64,000 nt of DNA from Candidatus Wallbacteria bacterium (GCA_016213845.1 JACQZN010000030.1:1-64000), one strand, 5' to 3'. Shown: positions 15,565-26,000, numbered from the stretch's first letter. Made by a program: numbers and translations. Notes: generated from the letters alone by a model not told the origin.

Positions 15565-18500
15565 CTACATCTTACGGGCTGGCCGCAAGACCGCGTTCGG
15601 GATGTCGTGTCCCGTCGCGAGCTTGTAGCTCTTCTGCAGCAGCTGGACGGTGTAGGCAGCGTTGTGGACGCCGAAGCTCCGGTCCTCTTCGATGAGGCGC
15701 CAGTTCCAGGCCACCTTCATCTGATCGGGGGTGAGCTTGTAGGCATACTCGGTCAACTTGTAGTGAGCCCAGGCGCTCTTGGTGACAACCGATTGAACGC
15801 CGTTGGTGGTGGTGGTGATGGTCACCGGTACCGTGGCGACCTCCATGGCCTCGTCGATCTCATCGAGCAGGCCGTGGACCTCGGTCTGGATGCCTTCGAC
15901 CTTGCCGTCGCCGTCGTAGTCGGCGCGCGCGGTGCGATCGTAGGTGATCAGATCGGTGTGACACTTGGTGCAAGCCGGACCGACGTTGCTCTCACCACTG
16001 GCCTTCTTCATCTTCCAGGTGTGGCCGCCGGCCTCCGAAGGCGTGCCTCGGGGAGCGTCCGTGGCCATGTGGCACTCGACGCAGAGACCCTCGACGACGT
16101 TCTTGTGCTCAGAATTGGAGTACTGCTCGCCCGTGAACTCCGAGCCGTTGACGCCGAAGAGCACATCGGCCTGCGGGCTGTAGTGCATGCCGAGCCGCGA
16201 ACCGTAGTTGTTGCCGCTGACAGCCGTTACGGTCGTGACCGGGATGGTCGAGGCCGACGTCCTGGCGTGGTGGCAGGTGATGCAGGTCGCGGAGGCGCCC
16301 GTCTTGGAGACGATCGTCTTGTTGTCGATCAGCGTGATGTCCCGGTCGAACACGCGCAGCTGGAAGTCGACGAGCGAGCCCTTGGGGCTTGCGTGCGGGT
16401 CGTGACAGACGGCGCAGGTGTGCGCCGAGGCGCCGAACCCGGTGGTCGTCTTGTTCGAATCGGCGACGCTCATCCAGTCCGTGGTGTTGCTCCACTTCTT
16501 GATCGTACCGGTGGTGGGGAAGGCCGACGTCACCGCGACGTAGGCCGGACCGTTGTGGCAGGCCGTACACCCGGCCCCGGTGCTAATGTTCGCTCTGCCA
16601 GCAGGGCTGGCAACGATGCCGTTGTGCTTGGCCTTGGCCAGCTCGGCCGGCTGCGTGCCGTGACACTGGCCACAGACAGCCGCGGAGTAGGTCTTGGCGA
16701 TCTTCTGCTTGTTTCCGAAGTGGTTGGTACCAGGCCCGTGGCAGGTCTCGCACTGCTGGTTGCCGAGGGCTTTCAGCTCCGCCGGGAACGTGGTGTCGTA
16801 GTAGTTGAGCGGAAGAGACGCCGGGAACGAGAACCCGTTCGACTGGGCTTTCGCGTAGTCGTCGTCCCAGCCGCTGACTGCCGTCACGGTGGGATTGAAT
16901 CCGACCGTCCGGCTCCGGAGCGTCGAGAGGGTGACTGCGCCGGCACGATTGAGGCGGCTCTTCAAGAGAGTCGCGTGGATCGTGCCGTTGAACGACGTGA
17001 CCTTGTCGGGCAGGGAAGTGTCGGGGCCGTGGCAACCCGCGCAGTTGCTCTGTCCAGCGAACGTGCTGGCGTTGTACTTGATCGGGGCGCGATTGCCTTC
17101 CTTGACGGTGTAGATACCGGACTTGTCCGGAACCAGTTTCGGGAACCGAGTGTTGGCGCCACTGAGCTGGGCCGTCGACCCGGTCGGGCCTGTGAGCGTC
17201 CAGTTGTAGGACTGGGTGATCGGAGCGACGAAGTAGACGTGCGCTCCGACCTCACCGCTGGTCGTGCCGTTGTTGCGCCAGGCGCTGAAGACCTCGACGG
17301 TGTTGGTTGCCGTCAGTCCCAGGGAATCCTGGACGGTCAGTGTGAAGTTGTAGATTCCCGCGGCGTTGCTCGGCATTGCAACCACGCCGTACTCGGAGGC
17401 TGTGAAGGTGTACCCGGAGGCCTCGTAGATGCCGGCGATGCCGGTCGTGACGAAGGTCGGGTTGGCCGTGGTCGCGCCCTGAAGAGTGACCTTCTTCTTG
17501 TCGGAGGCAGACTGGGTCCACTTGAAGGTGGGGGTAGCTCCGTCAGGGTCGCTGGACAGGGCACCGTTGAGCGTTACGAGCGTGTCATAGCCGACGCCGA
17601 ACTGGGCGGGGCCCGCGTTGGCGATGGGCTTGACATTGGCGGGCGTCACCGTCAGGTTCACGGACGACGTGGCGACGCCGCCCTGGTTGTCGGACACGGT
17701 GACCCGGAAGGTGTAGCTCCCGACGGTGGCCGGCGTCACGTTGGCAATCGCGGCGCTCGCGTTGTTGATGGTGAGGAGTGGCGAGGCGGGGGACGTCTGC
17801 TCCCAGAGGTAGGACGAAACCGTCGCGCCGTCGTAGAGCTTCTGAACCGTGACCCGCAGCGTGACGTTCGTCTGGACCGCCACCGAAGGCGTGGCGCTGG
17901 CTGCCAGGAGCGGCGAGGGCGCGGCGGCGGCCGCGACTTCCGGGGCCGTGTGCAACTGCTGCTGCTGGTTGACCGTGACGGTCACGTTGTCGGTGGCAGA
18001 CAGGGTTCCGTCGCTCACGGTCAACGTGAAGACGTACGTTCCGGCCGTCGACGGCGTGAAGGTGCGAATCCGGCCCGTACCGCCCAGGGTGACGGTGGGG
18101 GCCGAGTTGGAGACCTGAGTCCAGGTATAGGTCAGAGTGTCCCCTGTGTTCGGATCGCTGCCGGCGCCGGTCAAGGTCACCTGGGTGTTGGTGTTCACGG
18201 TCTGGTCATTGCCGGCATTGGCCGTCGGGGCCTGGTTGGTGCTGGCCTGGGCGGTCACGGTGACGGTCAGCTCGGCCGAGCCGCGCTCGCCGAGCGGATC
18301 GGCGACAGTCAGCTTGAACACGAAGGTCCCGGCCGCGGCCGGGGTGAAGGAGGCCGACGCCGCGTTGGCGTTGGTGATGGTGACGCTGGTTCCGCTGACC
18401 TGGGACCAGAGGTACGAGAGAGCGTCGCCGTCGGGGTCCGACGCCTGCCCGGCGATCGTGACGGCGGTCCCGGCGACGCCGGAAACAGCCTGTCCGACGC

Positions 18501-18963
18501 TGGCGGTCGGCGCGCGGTTCATGCGGGTCTGGGTGGTGAGCAGCGTGCTTCCTTGCTCATTGGTGACACTCAGACTCTGATTCTCCGTCAGGGTGACGTT
18601 GGTGAACTTGGCGGTTCCGTTGGAGTCCGTCATGGCGGTGGCCGAGGGCTGCTCCTGGCTGAACACGGCCTTGGGGAGCGAGGCCAGGAAGAGCTTGACG
18701 ATCTGATTGGGCGGAAGGCCGCTGACGATCAGATCGGTCTGGATTCCGGCCAGGGCCGGGTTGGTGTCCTGGGCCGCGGTGACGACCGCGGCGCCGCTGC
18801 TCGGGTTGAGCGAGACGGCCGTCGGGACGGTGGGAAGCGTGCCCGATGCAGCGCCTCCGGAGCTAGTTCCTCCACCACCTCCACCGCATCCACTGAGTCC
18901 TACGACAAGAGCTAGCAACAGTACTTGAAACAGGAGGGTTGAACCTCCCTTGGCAGCAGTCAT
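15565..18963 (-). CDS. Octaheme cytochrome c lipoprotein with PKD/Ig-like domains
   Basis: A 1132-residue exported electron-transfer protein. A signal peptide ends in the lipobox LSGC followed by a Gly/Ser linker. About four Ig/PKD-like beta domains follow (roughly residues 170-620), recognisable by repeated SDPDGD, YLWSQVSGT/YTWTQVS and FTLTVSDG-type motifs. The C-terminal part has eight CXXCH motifs from residue 641 to about 1002 (CAGCH, CETCH, CGQCH, CTACH, CAVCH, CITCH, CVECH, CTKCH). The start at 18963 has GGAAGGAGGT 7 nt upstream; the upstream ATG at 19032 lies before the predicted transcription start near 19026. The heme module resembles one half of the 1323-residue cytochrome, but carries a different stalk. 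It probably sits at the outer surface or in the periplasm. Confidence 0.92.
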   Translation of the reverse strand: MTAAKGGSTLLFQVLLLALVVGLSGCGGGGGGTSSGGAASGTLPTVPTAVSLNPSSGAAVVTAAQDTNPALAGIQTDLIVSGLPPNQIVKLFLASLPKAVFSQEQPSATAMTDSNGTAKFTNVTLTENQSLSVTNEQGSTLLTTQTRMNRAPTASVGQAVSGVAGTAVTIAGQASDPDGDALSYLWSQVSGTSVTITNANAASASFTPAAAGTFVFKLTVADPLGERGSAELTVTVTAQASTNQAPTANAGNDQTVNTNTQVTLTGAGSDPNTGDTLTYTWTQVSNSAPTVTLGGTGRIRTFTPSTAGTYVFTLTVSDGTLSATDNVTVTVNQQQQLHTAPEVAAAAAPSPLLAASATPSVAVQTNVTLRVTVQKLYDGATVSSYLWEQTSPASPLLTINNASAAIANVTPATVGSYTFRVTVSDNQGGVATSSVNLTVTPANVKPIANAGPAQFGVGYDTLVTLNGALSSDPDGATPTFKWTQSASDKKKVTLQGATTANPTFVTTGIAGIYEASGYTFTASEYGVVAMPSNAAGIYNFTLTVQDSLGLTATNTVEVFSAWRNNGTTSGEVGAHVYFVAPITQSYNWTLTGPTGSTAQLSGANTRFPKLVPDKSGIYTVKEGNRAPIKYNASTFAGQSNCAGCHGPDTSLPDKVTSFNGTIHATLLKSRLNRAGAVTLSTLRSRTVGFNPTVTAVSGWDDDYAKAQSNGFSFPASLPLNYYDTTFPAELKALGNQQCETCHGPGTNHFGNKQKIAKTYSAAVCGQCHGTQPAELAKAKHNGIVASPAGRANISTGAGCTACHNGPAYVAVTSAFPTTGTIKKWSNTTDWMSVADSNKTTTGFGASAHTCAVCHDPHASPKGSLVDFQLRVFDRDITLIDNKTIVSKTGASATCITCHHARTSASTIPVTTVTAVSGNNYGSRLGMHYSPQADVLFGVNGSEFTGEQYSNSEHKNVVEGLCVECHMATDAPRGTPSEAGGHTWKMKKASGESNVGPACTKCHTDLITYDRTARADYDGDGKVEGIQTEVHGLLDEIDEAMEVATVPVTITTTTNGVQSVVTKSAWAHYKLTEYAYKLTPDQMKVAWNWRLIEEDRSFGVHNAAYTVQLLQKSYKLATGHDIPNAVLRPARKM

Positions 18964-19036
18964 GACGGGAACCTCCTTCCCAATCGGCGAGTGGTCCAGG
19001 TGGGGACGAATGTGCGTCCGCATTCGGCGCACCTAC

Positions 19037-19052
19037 CGCAATGCCTGGACCA
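19037..19052 (-). promoter_or_regulatory. Sigma-54-type promoter for the PKD-cytochrome
   Basis: Minus-strand TGGTCCAGGCATTGCG has GG-N10-GC spacing and a TTGC -12 box. The predicted start near 19026 lies 63 nt before the ATG. Confidence 0.7.
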
Positions 19053-19088
19053 ACTGAAAAATCACGTGTGACATTCCGCACAAAAGAC

Positions 19089-19121
19089 GACGCCGCGGTG
19101 CGTCATGAGCACCGCGGCGTC
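19089..19121 (-). terminator. Intrinsic terminator after the Crp/Fnr gene
   Basis: Perfect 13-bp stem (GACGCCGCGGTGC at 19089-19101 with its complement at 19109-19121) and a 7-nt loop, beginning 12 nt past the Crp/Fnr stop and followed on the minus strand by TCTTTTGT. It separates that gene from the next sigma-54 promoter. Confidence 0.8.
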
Positions 19122-19133
19122 ATCCGGCAGGAC

Positions 19134-19847
19134 TCAGCGACCGGCGGACTTTATCGGCTTCCCGTCGGCCAGTGCGGCCAGGAGGTCCGGGCGCAGGACC
19201 GTCATGCGCCTGCCTTGCTTGGAGAGAACCCCCCGCTCCAGCAGCTTTTTCAGATGCCGGCTCACCACTTCGCGGGCCGTCCCGATCGCCGCGGCCATCT
19301 CCTGCTGGCTCAAGACGCCCGAAATCTCCGTGCCGGCTCCTCCGGTGGCGGTCCCGTCTCGCTGGCTGAGCCGGATCAGGAGCCTGGCCAGCCGGCTGTC
19401 CACGTCCAGCAGCGCCAGGTCCACCGCCAGCTCCACGCAGCGCCTCCGTGCCCGGAACAGCATGTCCGTCACCACTTCGCGCAGCGTCCGGCACTCCCGC
19501 ACCACCGACTGCCACGTCGGCCCCCGCACCCAGACGACGCGCGCGTTAGTGAGCGAGCTCGCCGAACAGCCGTGCGGCCCGCCTGCGACCTGGCCGCAGC
19601 ATGATCCGATCGCGTCCAGGGGCCCCAGCACGTCCAGCAGGATCTCACGCCCCGCGCTCGAGCTGCGAAACGTCTTCACCCAGCCGGACTCCACGACATA
19701 GAACCCCGCCGGTTGCTCGCCCTCCTGAAACAAGAGCTCCCGCGCCCGCAGGTGACGACTGAACGCCACGCTCGCAAAGCGCGCCAGCTCCCGGTCCGGC
19801 ACGTCTCTCAATCCAGGAACTCGTCTGAGGAAGCTTGCGATCTCCAT
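19134..19847 (-). CDS. Crp/Fnr-family transcription regulator
   Basis: A 237-residue regulator with an N-terminal cyclic-nucleotide-binding-like beta-roll (about residues 15-125; LLFQEGEQPAGFYVVESGWVK) and a C-terminal winged helix-turn-helix (about 175-225; LSQQEMAAAIGTAREVVSRHL). A short cysteine/histidine group (SCCGQVAGGPHGC, about 82-94) sits in the sensor domain where canonical Crp has its cAMP-contact loop. This could bind a metal, heme or cluster, but it lacks the N-terminal FNR cysteine arrangement. ATG at 19847 has GGGAGG 8 nt upstream. It lies 16 nt downstream of the radical SAM gene in one operon and ends at a strong terminator. Regulation of respiration is likely, but targets are unknown. 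Confidence 0.88.
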   Translation of the reverse strand: MEIASFLRRVPGLRDVPDRELARFASVAFSRHLRARELLFQEGEQPAGFYVVESGWVKTFRSSSAGREILLDVLGPLDAIGSCCGQVAGGPHGCSASSLTNARVVWVRGPTWQSVVRECRTLREVVTDMLFRARRRCVELAVDLALLDVDSRLARLLIRLSQRDGTATGGAGTEISGVLSQQEMAAAIGTAREVVSRHLKKLLERGVLSKQGRRMTVLRPDLLAALADGKPIKSAGR

Positions 19848-19863
19848 GATAGTGGCGCCTCCC

Positions 19864-21063
19864 TTAGAGGGTCACCGTGGGCTGGTCCGGCGTGGGGGGC
19901 TCAAACGCGCAGGCCGGATCGTCGCCGAGCGGATCGCCCCAGCGCGCGTAGGCCCGGGCCCTGGAGCCACCGCAAAGATCGGCATACTCGCAGATGCCGC
20001 ACCGGCCGGTGAACGCTGCGCTGCGGATCGACTGCAGTAGCGGGCTGCCCCTGTACACGTCGACGATACTACTCGACCGGATGTTCCCGAGCGAGACCGG
20101 CAGGAACCCGGCCGGGTAGATGTCGCCGTTGTACCCGACGAACACGATCCCCTTGCCGTCCCGGGTCCGGGCGCTCCGAATCAGCGGCTCCCCCACAGTC
20201 TCCCCCATCCCCTCAGCCAGCCGCCGGGAGAGCCGCCCGTAGAGCCGGGAAAGACCGTACTTCACGATCGGATCGTCCCCGGCACCGTCCGCGAGCCTCC
20301 ACTGGCAGACCCGCCGGAAGAACGGCGCCTCCACCGTTCGCACGGTGATCCCGTGCCGTGACACGTCATACAGGAAGTGCGAAACCTCCTCGTACTCCCA
20401 GGGCGCCAGCTCCCTCACGTCGCTGCCGCGACCCACGTGGATCAGGAAGAAGACCTCCCAGATGCGAACCCCGATGCTCTTCAGCAAGCACGCCAGGTCC
20501 GCCAGCTCCTCCACGTTGTCCCGCATCACCGTCGTGTTGATCTGGAGCGTGTATCCCAGCCCCACCATCATCTTCAGAGCTTCGATCGTCTTGGCGAAGT
20601 GACCCTCGACCCCGCGAATGTTCTCGTGAGTCCCGGGCTTCGATCCATCGAGGCTGATGGACGCCGCCTTCACCCCCAGCTCCCGCATCCGGCGCGCGTT
20701 CTCCCAGGTCAGGTGCGGCGTCACGCTCGGCGAAAGCCCCACAGGCACCCCCCGACCGCGCGCATACTCCACGAGCTCGAAAACGTCGGGCCTCATCATG
20801 GCGTCCCCGCCCGTCACGATCAGCACCGGCGACGGCCTCCCGAAGCCCGAAAGCGTGTCGATGAACGCCTTCGCCTCGTCGGTCGTCAGCTCGCCCGGCA
20901 TCGGCTTGTCGATCGCCTCCGCCCGGCAGTGCTTGCACGACAACAAGCACGCCCGCGTCGACTCCCAGAACACCAGGATCGGCCGCTCGTTGAAATCGAG
21001 CCTCCCCTCGGGCATCTCAACAACCGCGTCGGAACGCCCGTGCATGTGATGTGGGTGACTCAT
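19864..21063 (-). CDS. Radical SAM/SPASM protein (heme-maturase-like group)
   Basis: A 399-residue radical SAM enzyme with a cluster motif RACLLSCKHCRAEA near residues 37-50, a TGGDAMMRP motif, ISLDGSKP, and C-terminal SPASM-type cysteines (GRCGICEYADLCGG). The pattern RPILVFWESTRACLLSCKHCRA is typical of the radical SAM/SPASM group that includes AhbD/NirJ-like heme-modifying enzymes and related proteins of unknown function. The abundance of multiheme cytochromes nearby makes a role in heme or cytochrome maturation attractive, but the sequence does not prove it. ATG at 21063 has GGGAGGAG upstream. A sigma-54-type promoter lies at 21185-21170, and the Crp/Fnr gene follows in the same operon. 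Confidence 0.8.
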   Translation of the reverse strand: MSHPHHMHGRSDAVVEMPEGRLDFNERPILVFWESTRACLLSCKHCRAEAIDKPMPGELTTDEAKAFIDTLSGFGRPSPVLIVTGGDAMMRPDVFELVEYARGRGVPVGLSPSVTPHLTWENARRMRELGVKAASISLDGSKPGTHENIRGVEGHFAKTIEALKMMVGLGYTLQINTTVMRDNVEELADLACLLKSIGVRIWEVFFLIHVGRGSDVRELAPWEYEEVSHFLYDVSRHGITVRTVEAPFFRRVCQWRLADGAGDDPIVKYGLSRLYGRLSRRLAEGMGETVGEPLIRSARTRDGKGIVFVGYNGDIYPAGFLPVSLGNIRSSSIVDVYRGSPLLQSIRSAAFTGRCGICEYADLCGGSRARAYARWGDPLGDDPACAFEPPTPDQPTVTL

Positions 21064-21169
21064 CGACTCTCTCCTCCCGGCTCGCGTCGTCGGAACGCCG
21101 GCTTCGGGTATTCGCTACGGGACTTCATGTCCGATAGTCCCAGCTCTGTTTGGAACGGTCAGGCTGTGC

Positions 21170-21185
21170 TGCAAGTCACGCGCCA
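21170..21185 (-). promoter_or_regulatory. Sigma-54-type promoter for radical SAM-Crp operon
   Basis: Minus-strand TGGCGCGTGACTTGCA closely matches the -24/-12 consensus. The predicted start near 21159 gives a leader of about 95 nt. Confidence 0.75.
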
Positions 21186-21217
21186 GCCGATTCACCCGGA
21201 CCGAACGTCCCTCCCCA

Positions 21218-21233
21218 TGGCGCGAGTCTTGCG
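21218..21233 (+). promoter_or_regulatory. Sigma-54-type promoter for the CBS-RND operon
   Basis: TGGCGCGAGTCTTGCG closely matches the -24/-12 consensus and is divergent from the radical SAM promoter, with 32 bp between them. The predicted start near 21244 lies 40 nt before the ATG at 21284. Confidence 0.75.
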
Positions 21234-21283
21234 GCGCTCTGCGACGACAGTCACCACACGCAAACCCCCAGGAGATGCCCGCC

Positions 21284-21793
21284 ATGCCCAATAGACACAA
21301 TCCCCTCCGGCTGAAGGCGGCCGACATCATGGCCACCGAGGTCCTCACCGTTCCCGCCAGCATGACTCTCCACGGACTGGCTCTCCTCTTCTCCGAGAAC
21401 AAGATCAGCGGCGCTCCTGTCGTCGACCGCGACCACAACGTCGTCGGCGTCGTCAGCGAGACGGACCTGGTCCGGCATCAGGCCACCGCCGGCGTCGAGG
21501 AGTCCGACGACTGGGCCTTCTTCCGCTCCATGGAGGCCGAGGACGTCGAGGCGATGGCCGACGGCTTCCGCATCGAGCAGCTCCCCGACGCCCTGGTCAG
21601 CGACATCATGACCACGCGCCTCATCACCGCCTCCGAGGACGACCTCGTCTCCACGCTTGCCTCCCAGATGCTCGAGCGACGCGTCCATCGCCTCCTCATC
21701 GTCAAGGACCGCAAGCTTCGGGGAATCGTCACCACGATGGACATGCTCCGCGTGCTGACGACCGCCCGACCCGACCCCTTCCACGAAAGGTGA
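21284..21793 (+). CDS. Tandem CBS-domain protein
   Basis: A 169-residue soluble protein made of two CBS motifs (about residues 12-65 and 102-160: ADIMATEVLTVPASMTL...GAPVVD...VVGVVSETDL and VSDIMTTRLITASEDDL...VHRLLIV...GIVTTMD). A CBS pair usually binds adenine nucleotides and works as an energy sensor; no catalytic domain is attached. ATG at 21284 is preferred because AGGAG lies 9 nt upstream; the ATG at 21275 is too close to that site. It is the first gene of a likely operon with the RND efflux genes and is driven by a -24/-12 promoter. It may modulate a transporter or regulator, which is inference. Confidence 0.87.
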   Translation: MPNRHNPLRLKAADIMATEVLTVPASMTLHGLALLFSENKISGAPVVDRDHNVVGVVSETDLVRHQATAGVEESDDWAFFRSMEAEDVEAMADGFRIEQLPDALVSDIMTTRLITASEDDLVSTLASQMLERRVHRLLIVKDRKLRGIVTTMDMLRVLTTARPDPFHER

Positions 21794-21859
21794 GAATCCT
21801 TTCGGTCCGGCTCGGCTCTGACCTTACATGAAAGGGGACAACCTGTCCGGCGGCCGCCG

Positions 21860-23074
21860 GTGAGAACGTCCCTCGAGGTGATGCCATTGAGGTCCTCGCT
21901 CCTGGTCGCGGTTCTCGCCACCGCGCTGACGAGTTGCCAGCGCCCGCCCACTCCGCCGCCCCCCGCCAGTCTGCCGGTCCTGCGTGACGCCCGTGTGGAG
22001 GTCCTGCGCCTGCAGCCCGTCCCGATCACGCTCCAGGCCGCCGGTACGGTCGCCCCCCGCCGCCGCTCGGTGCTCTCGGCCCGAGTGACCGCCCATGTCA
22101 CGCAGGTACTGGTGCGCGAGGGCGATCGCGTCCGGCAGGGGGCACTCCTGGCCAGCCTCGACGAACGCGACGCTCGCGTCGCCCTGGCCCGCGCCGACGC
22201 CGGCCTCGCCCTGGCCCGCGCCTCCCTGGCCGAGGCGCGCGCTTCGGCGAAGGTGGCCGAGCGCGCGCACGCCGCCGCCGCCGCCGCACTCTCACTGGCG
22301 ACGGCCAGCTTCGAGCGCCAGCAGGCCCTCCGCGGCAACCGAGCTACCACCCCGCAGGAGTTCGACGAGGCCTCCTCCCGGCTCACATCCGCCGCCGCCG
22401 AAGAGCAGCGCGCCACCGCCTCGATCGGCGCCGCCGCTGCCCGCGAAGCCCAGGCCCTCGCCATGATCGCCGAGGCCGACGCTCAGGCCGACGCCGCTCG
22501 CACGACCCTGGAACACTGCAGCGTCCTGGCCCCCTACGACGCCATCGTCACCGCCCGCGCCGTCGACCCGGGCGCCCTCGCATCGACAGGCACGCCGCTC
22601 GTGACCGTCGAGGAAGAGCGCTACTGGCTCGAGGCCGCCGTCCCCGTCAGCGCCATGTCCGCCGTGGCTCCTGGCGCCGCCGTCCTCGTCTCGATTGACG
22701 CACTCGGCGTGACCACTCGCGCCCCGGTCGCCGAGGCCAACCCGGCAGCGTCGGGCAGCTCCCACACTTTCCTGGCCCGCGTCTCGCTCGACGGCGTGGC
22801 CGGCGTGCGCACCGGAATGTACGGCACCGCCGCCGTCGAGATCGGGCGTCGCCCGGGACTGCTCCTCCCGGGCGCGGCGGTCCTCTCGCGCGGGCAGCTC
22901 GAACGGGTCTTCGTCGTCGACGACACCGGAATCGCCCGCGCCCGGCTGATCCGCACGGCCGCCGCCGCTCCGGGCCTCTCCGAGGTCCTGACCGGCCTTT
23001 CCGAGGGAGAGTCCATCGTCACCTCCGGGGCCGCCGGCGCAGCCGATCCGTGCCGCATCGAGGGCGCGCGATGA
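21860..23074 (+). CDS. RND efflux periplasmic adaptor (membrane-fusion) lipoprotein
   Basis: A 404-residue HlyD/AcrA-type adaptor. The N-terminus has a signal with lipobox LTSC; then a beta-barrel/lipoyl half ([20 protein letters not shown]), a long alanine-rich alpha-helical hairpin (about residues 105-215), the second lipoyl half ([19 protein letters not shown]) and the membrane-proximal barrel. It would link the inner-membrane RND pump to an outer-membrane channel, which is not encoded here. A GTG at 21860 is used, with an ATG at 21881 as alternative. The stop overlaps the pump's ATG by 4 nt. CBS, adaptor and pump form one operon; the substrate is unknown. Confidence 0.88.
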   Translation: MRTSLEVMPLRSSLLVAVLATALTSCQRPPTPPPPASLPVLRDARVEVLRLQPVPITLQAAGTVAPRRRSVLSARVTAHVTQVLVREGDRVRQGALLASLDERDARVALARADAGLALARASLAEARASAKVAERAHAAAAAALSLATASFERQQALRGNRATTPQEFDEASSRLTSAAAEEQRATASIGAAAAREAQALAMIAEADAQADAARTTLEHCSVLAPYDAIVTARAVDPGALASTGTPLVTVEEERYWLEAAVPVSAMSAVAPGAAVLVSIDALGVTTRAPVAEANPAASGSSHTFLARVSLDGVAGVRTGMYGTAAVEIGRRPGLLLPGAAVLSRGQLERVFVVDDTGIARARLIRTAAAAPGLSEVLTGLSEGESIVTSGAAGAADPCRIEGAR

Positions 23075-26000
23075 AGTCCGCCCAGGGTGCGATGGAGGCG
23101 ATTGTCCGCGCCTTCGTCGATTCGCGGCTCACGCCGCTGGTAGCGCTCTCGACGATTCTCCTCGGACTCTTCGCCATCCTGGCCACTCCCCGCGAGGAGG
23201 AGCCCCAGATCACCGTCCCCATGATGGATGTCTTCGTCGACTTCCCGGGCGCCTCGGCGGCGGAGGTCGAGCAGCGCATCTCCATTCCCATGGAGAAGAA
23301 GCTGATGGAGATCCCGGGCGTGGAGTACGTCTACGGGACCTCGATGCCCGGCTCGGCGATGGCCGTCGTGCGATTCTACGTCGGCGAGGACGAGGAGCGC
23401 TCCATCGTCAAGCTCTACAACAAGCTCCACTCCAACTTCGACCTCATCCCGCCCGGCGCGGGCCAGCCGCTGGTGAAGCCGCGCTCCATCGACGACGTGC
23501 CGGTCCTGGCCCTGACGCTCTGGGGTGAAGGCCTCGACCACCACACCCTGCGACGCGTCGCCGGCGAGCTCGACGACCACCTCAAGCAGGTGCCCGAGGT
23601 CTCGATGACCACGCTCATCGGCGGGCAGCGCCGCCAGCTGCGCGTGGTGCTGGATCGGGCGCGCATGGAGGTCCACGGCGTCGACCCCGCCTCGATCCTC
23701 GGCGCCATCCGCGATTCCAGCACGGGGCGCGCCGCCGGGAGTTTCTCCTGGCAAGACCGCGAGGTCAAGGTCGACGCGGGCGGGCGCATCCGTAATGCTG
23801 CCGAGCTCGGCTCACTCGTGGTCGCCGTGACGGCTGCCCGCGCAGGCCAGGGCGGCTCGGCAGGCGCCGCCCGCCCGGTCCACCTGCGCGACGTGGCCGC
23901 CATCGAGGACGGCCCCGAGGAACCACGGGACCTCGTCTACCACGGCGCTGGCGGCCGGCGCCACGCAGCGGTGACCATCGCCGTCGCCAAACGCAAAGGA
24001 GCCAACGCAGTCGATGTGTCCGAACAGGTGCTGGCCCGGGTCGAGGCTCTCCGCGGGAAGCTCCTGCCGTCCACAGTCCAGGTCTCCGTCACGCGCGACT
24101 ACGGCGCGACAGCGCGCGAGAAGTCCAACGAGCTGCTGGAGCACCTGGCCATCGCCGTCGTCAGCGTCTCGATCCTGATCGCGCTTTTCCTGGGAGTGCG
24201 GCCGGCGCTGGTCGTGCTGGTGGCCGTCCCGACGACTCTGGCGCTGACGCTCTTCATCTACTTCCTCTACGGCTACACCATCAACCGCGTCACGCTCTTT
24301 GCCCTCATCTTCTCGATCGGCATCCTGGTCGACGACCCGATCGTCGACGTCGAGAATGTCGTGCGCCACTTCCAGCTCCCCGAGAACAAGGGCCGCCCGC
24401 TCCTGGAAGTGACCGTCGAGGCCGTCAACGAGGTCCGCAGCCCGCTCATCCTGGCCACCTTCGCCGTCATCTTCGCCATTTTGCCGATGGCGTTCGTGCG
24501 GGGCCTGATGGGGCCGTACATGCGACCGATCCCGATCGGCGCTTCGACGGCGATGCTCTTCTCGATGGCCATCGCGTTCCTCGTCACGCCTTGGGCGGCG
24601 CTCAAGCTGCTGGGCGGGGGCGGCGCGGGACACGCTCACGAGGTGGAGGAAGGGGCCACAGACCGTCTGTACCGGCGATTCATGGGAGCGCTGATCCGGC
24701 AACGGCGGCTCGGCACGGCTTTTCTGGCCGCAGTGGTGGTGCTCCTGCTTGGGGCGATGGCGCTGGTGCCGCTCGCCGCCGTGCAGGTGAAGATGCTGCC
24801 CTTCGACAACAAGAGCGAGTTCCAGCTGATCCTGGACATGCCCGAGGGGACGACGCTGGAGCGAACGGCCCAGGTAGCCTTCGAGCTGGGCGACGCCGTG
24901 GGGCGCATGCCAGAGGTCGTCGATTACCAGATCCACACCGCCACGTCGGGCCCGTACAGCTTCAACGGCCTGGTCCGTCACTACTTCTTGCGGGCCCTGC
25001 CGCACCAGGCGGACCTCCAGGTGAACCTTCGCCCCAAGCACGAGCGCGCCGAGCAGAGCCACGACATCGCCCGCCGGGCGCGGAAACTGCTGGCCCCGAT
25101 CGCCGTGCGCAATGGTGCGCGCTTGAAGGTGAGCGAGGTGCCTCCCGGGCCGCCGGTGCTGCAGACGTTGGTCGCCGAGATCTACGGACCCAGCCACGAG
25201 CGGCAGGCGGAGTACGCCGCGCGCGTGCGAGACGTTTTCGAGAGGACCCCCGGCGTGGTCGACGTCGACTGGTACGTCGAGGACCCGCAGCCCAAGCTCG
25301 ACTTGCGGGTGGACCACGCCAAGGCGGCGCTGGCCGGCATCTCGGTCACGCGCATCACGGACGCCGCATCGATCGCGCTGGGCGGGCTGACGGCGGGGCT
25401 GGCCCGGATGGAGCGGGAGAAAGAGGATGTCCCGATCGTGCTGCGGCTGCCGCGAGAGCAGCGATCCGGGCCGGGAGCGCTGGGTCGGCTGTCGCTGGCG
25501 TCGGCCGGCGGTGCGATGGTACCGCTATCGGAGCTGGTGAGATTCGCGGCCCTGGACGGGCGCGAGCAATCCGCGACGGCGCCAGGCCTGGAGACGACCG
25601 AACGGCCCTGGCTCTACCGCAAGAACCTGCGGCGCGTCATCTACGTGACGGCCGACGTCGCCGGCGAGATCGAGAGCCCGGTCTACGCCATCTCCGCTCT
25701 GGAAGCGGCACTGGACCGCCTGGACGGGCCGAGGGTGCCTCGCCTGGCCGCCGCGCAACCGTCCGGCACCGAGGAGCTCGCGCTCAAGTGGGACGGCGAA
25801 TGGCACATCACCTACGAGGTCTTCCGGGACCTGGGGCTGGCCTTCGCCGCGGTGATGATCTTGATGTACATGCTCGTGGTCGCCTGGTTCCAATCCTTCG
25901 TGACGCCGCTGGTCATCCTGACGCCGGTGCCACTGTCGCTGATCGGCATCCTGCCGGCGCACTGGCTGATGGGCGCGTTCTTCACGGCGACATCGATGAT

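Noticed and set aside
15406-18915. A plus-strand open frame of about 1169 codons opposite the PKD-cytochrome gene.
   Set aside because: Antisense shadow; it starts within the TGGGGC repeat and shows no recognisable domain.
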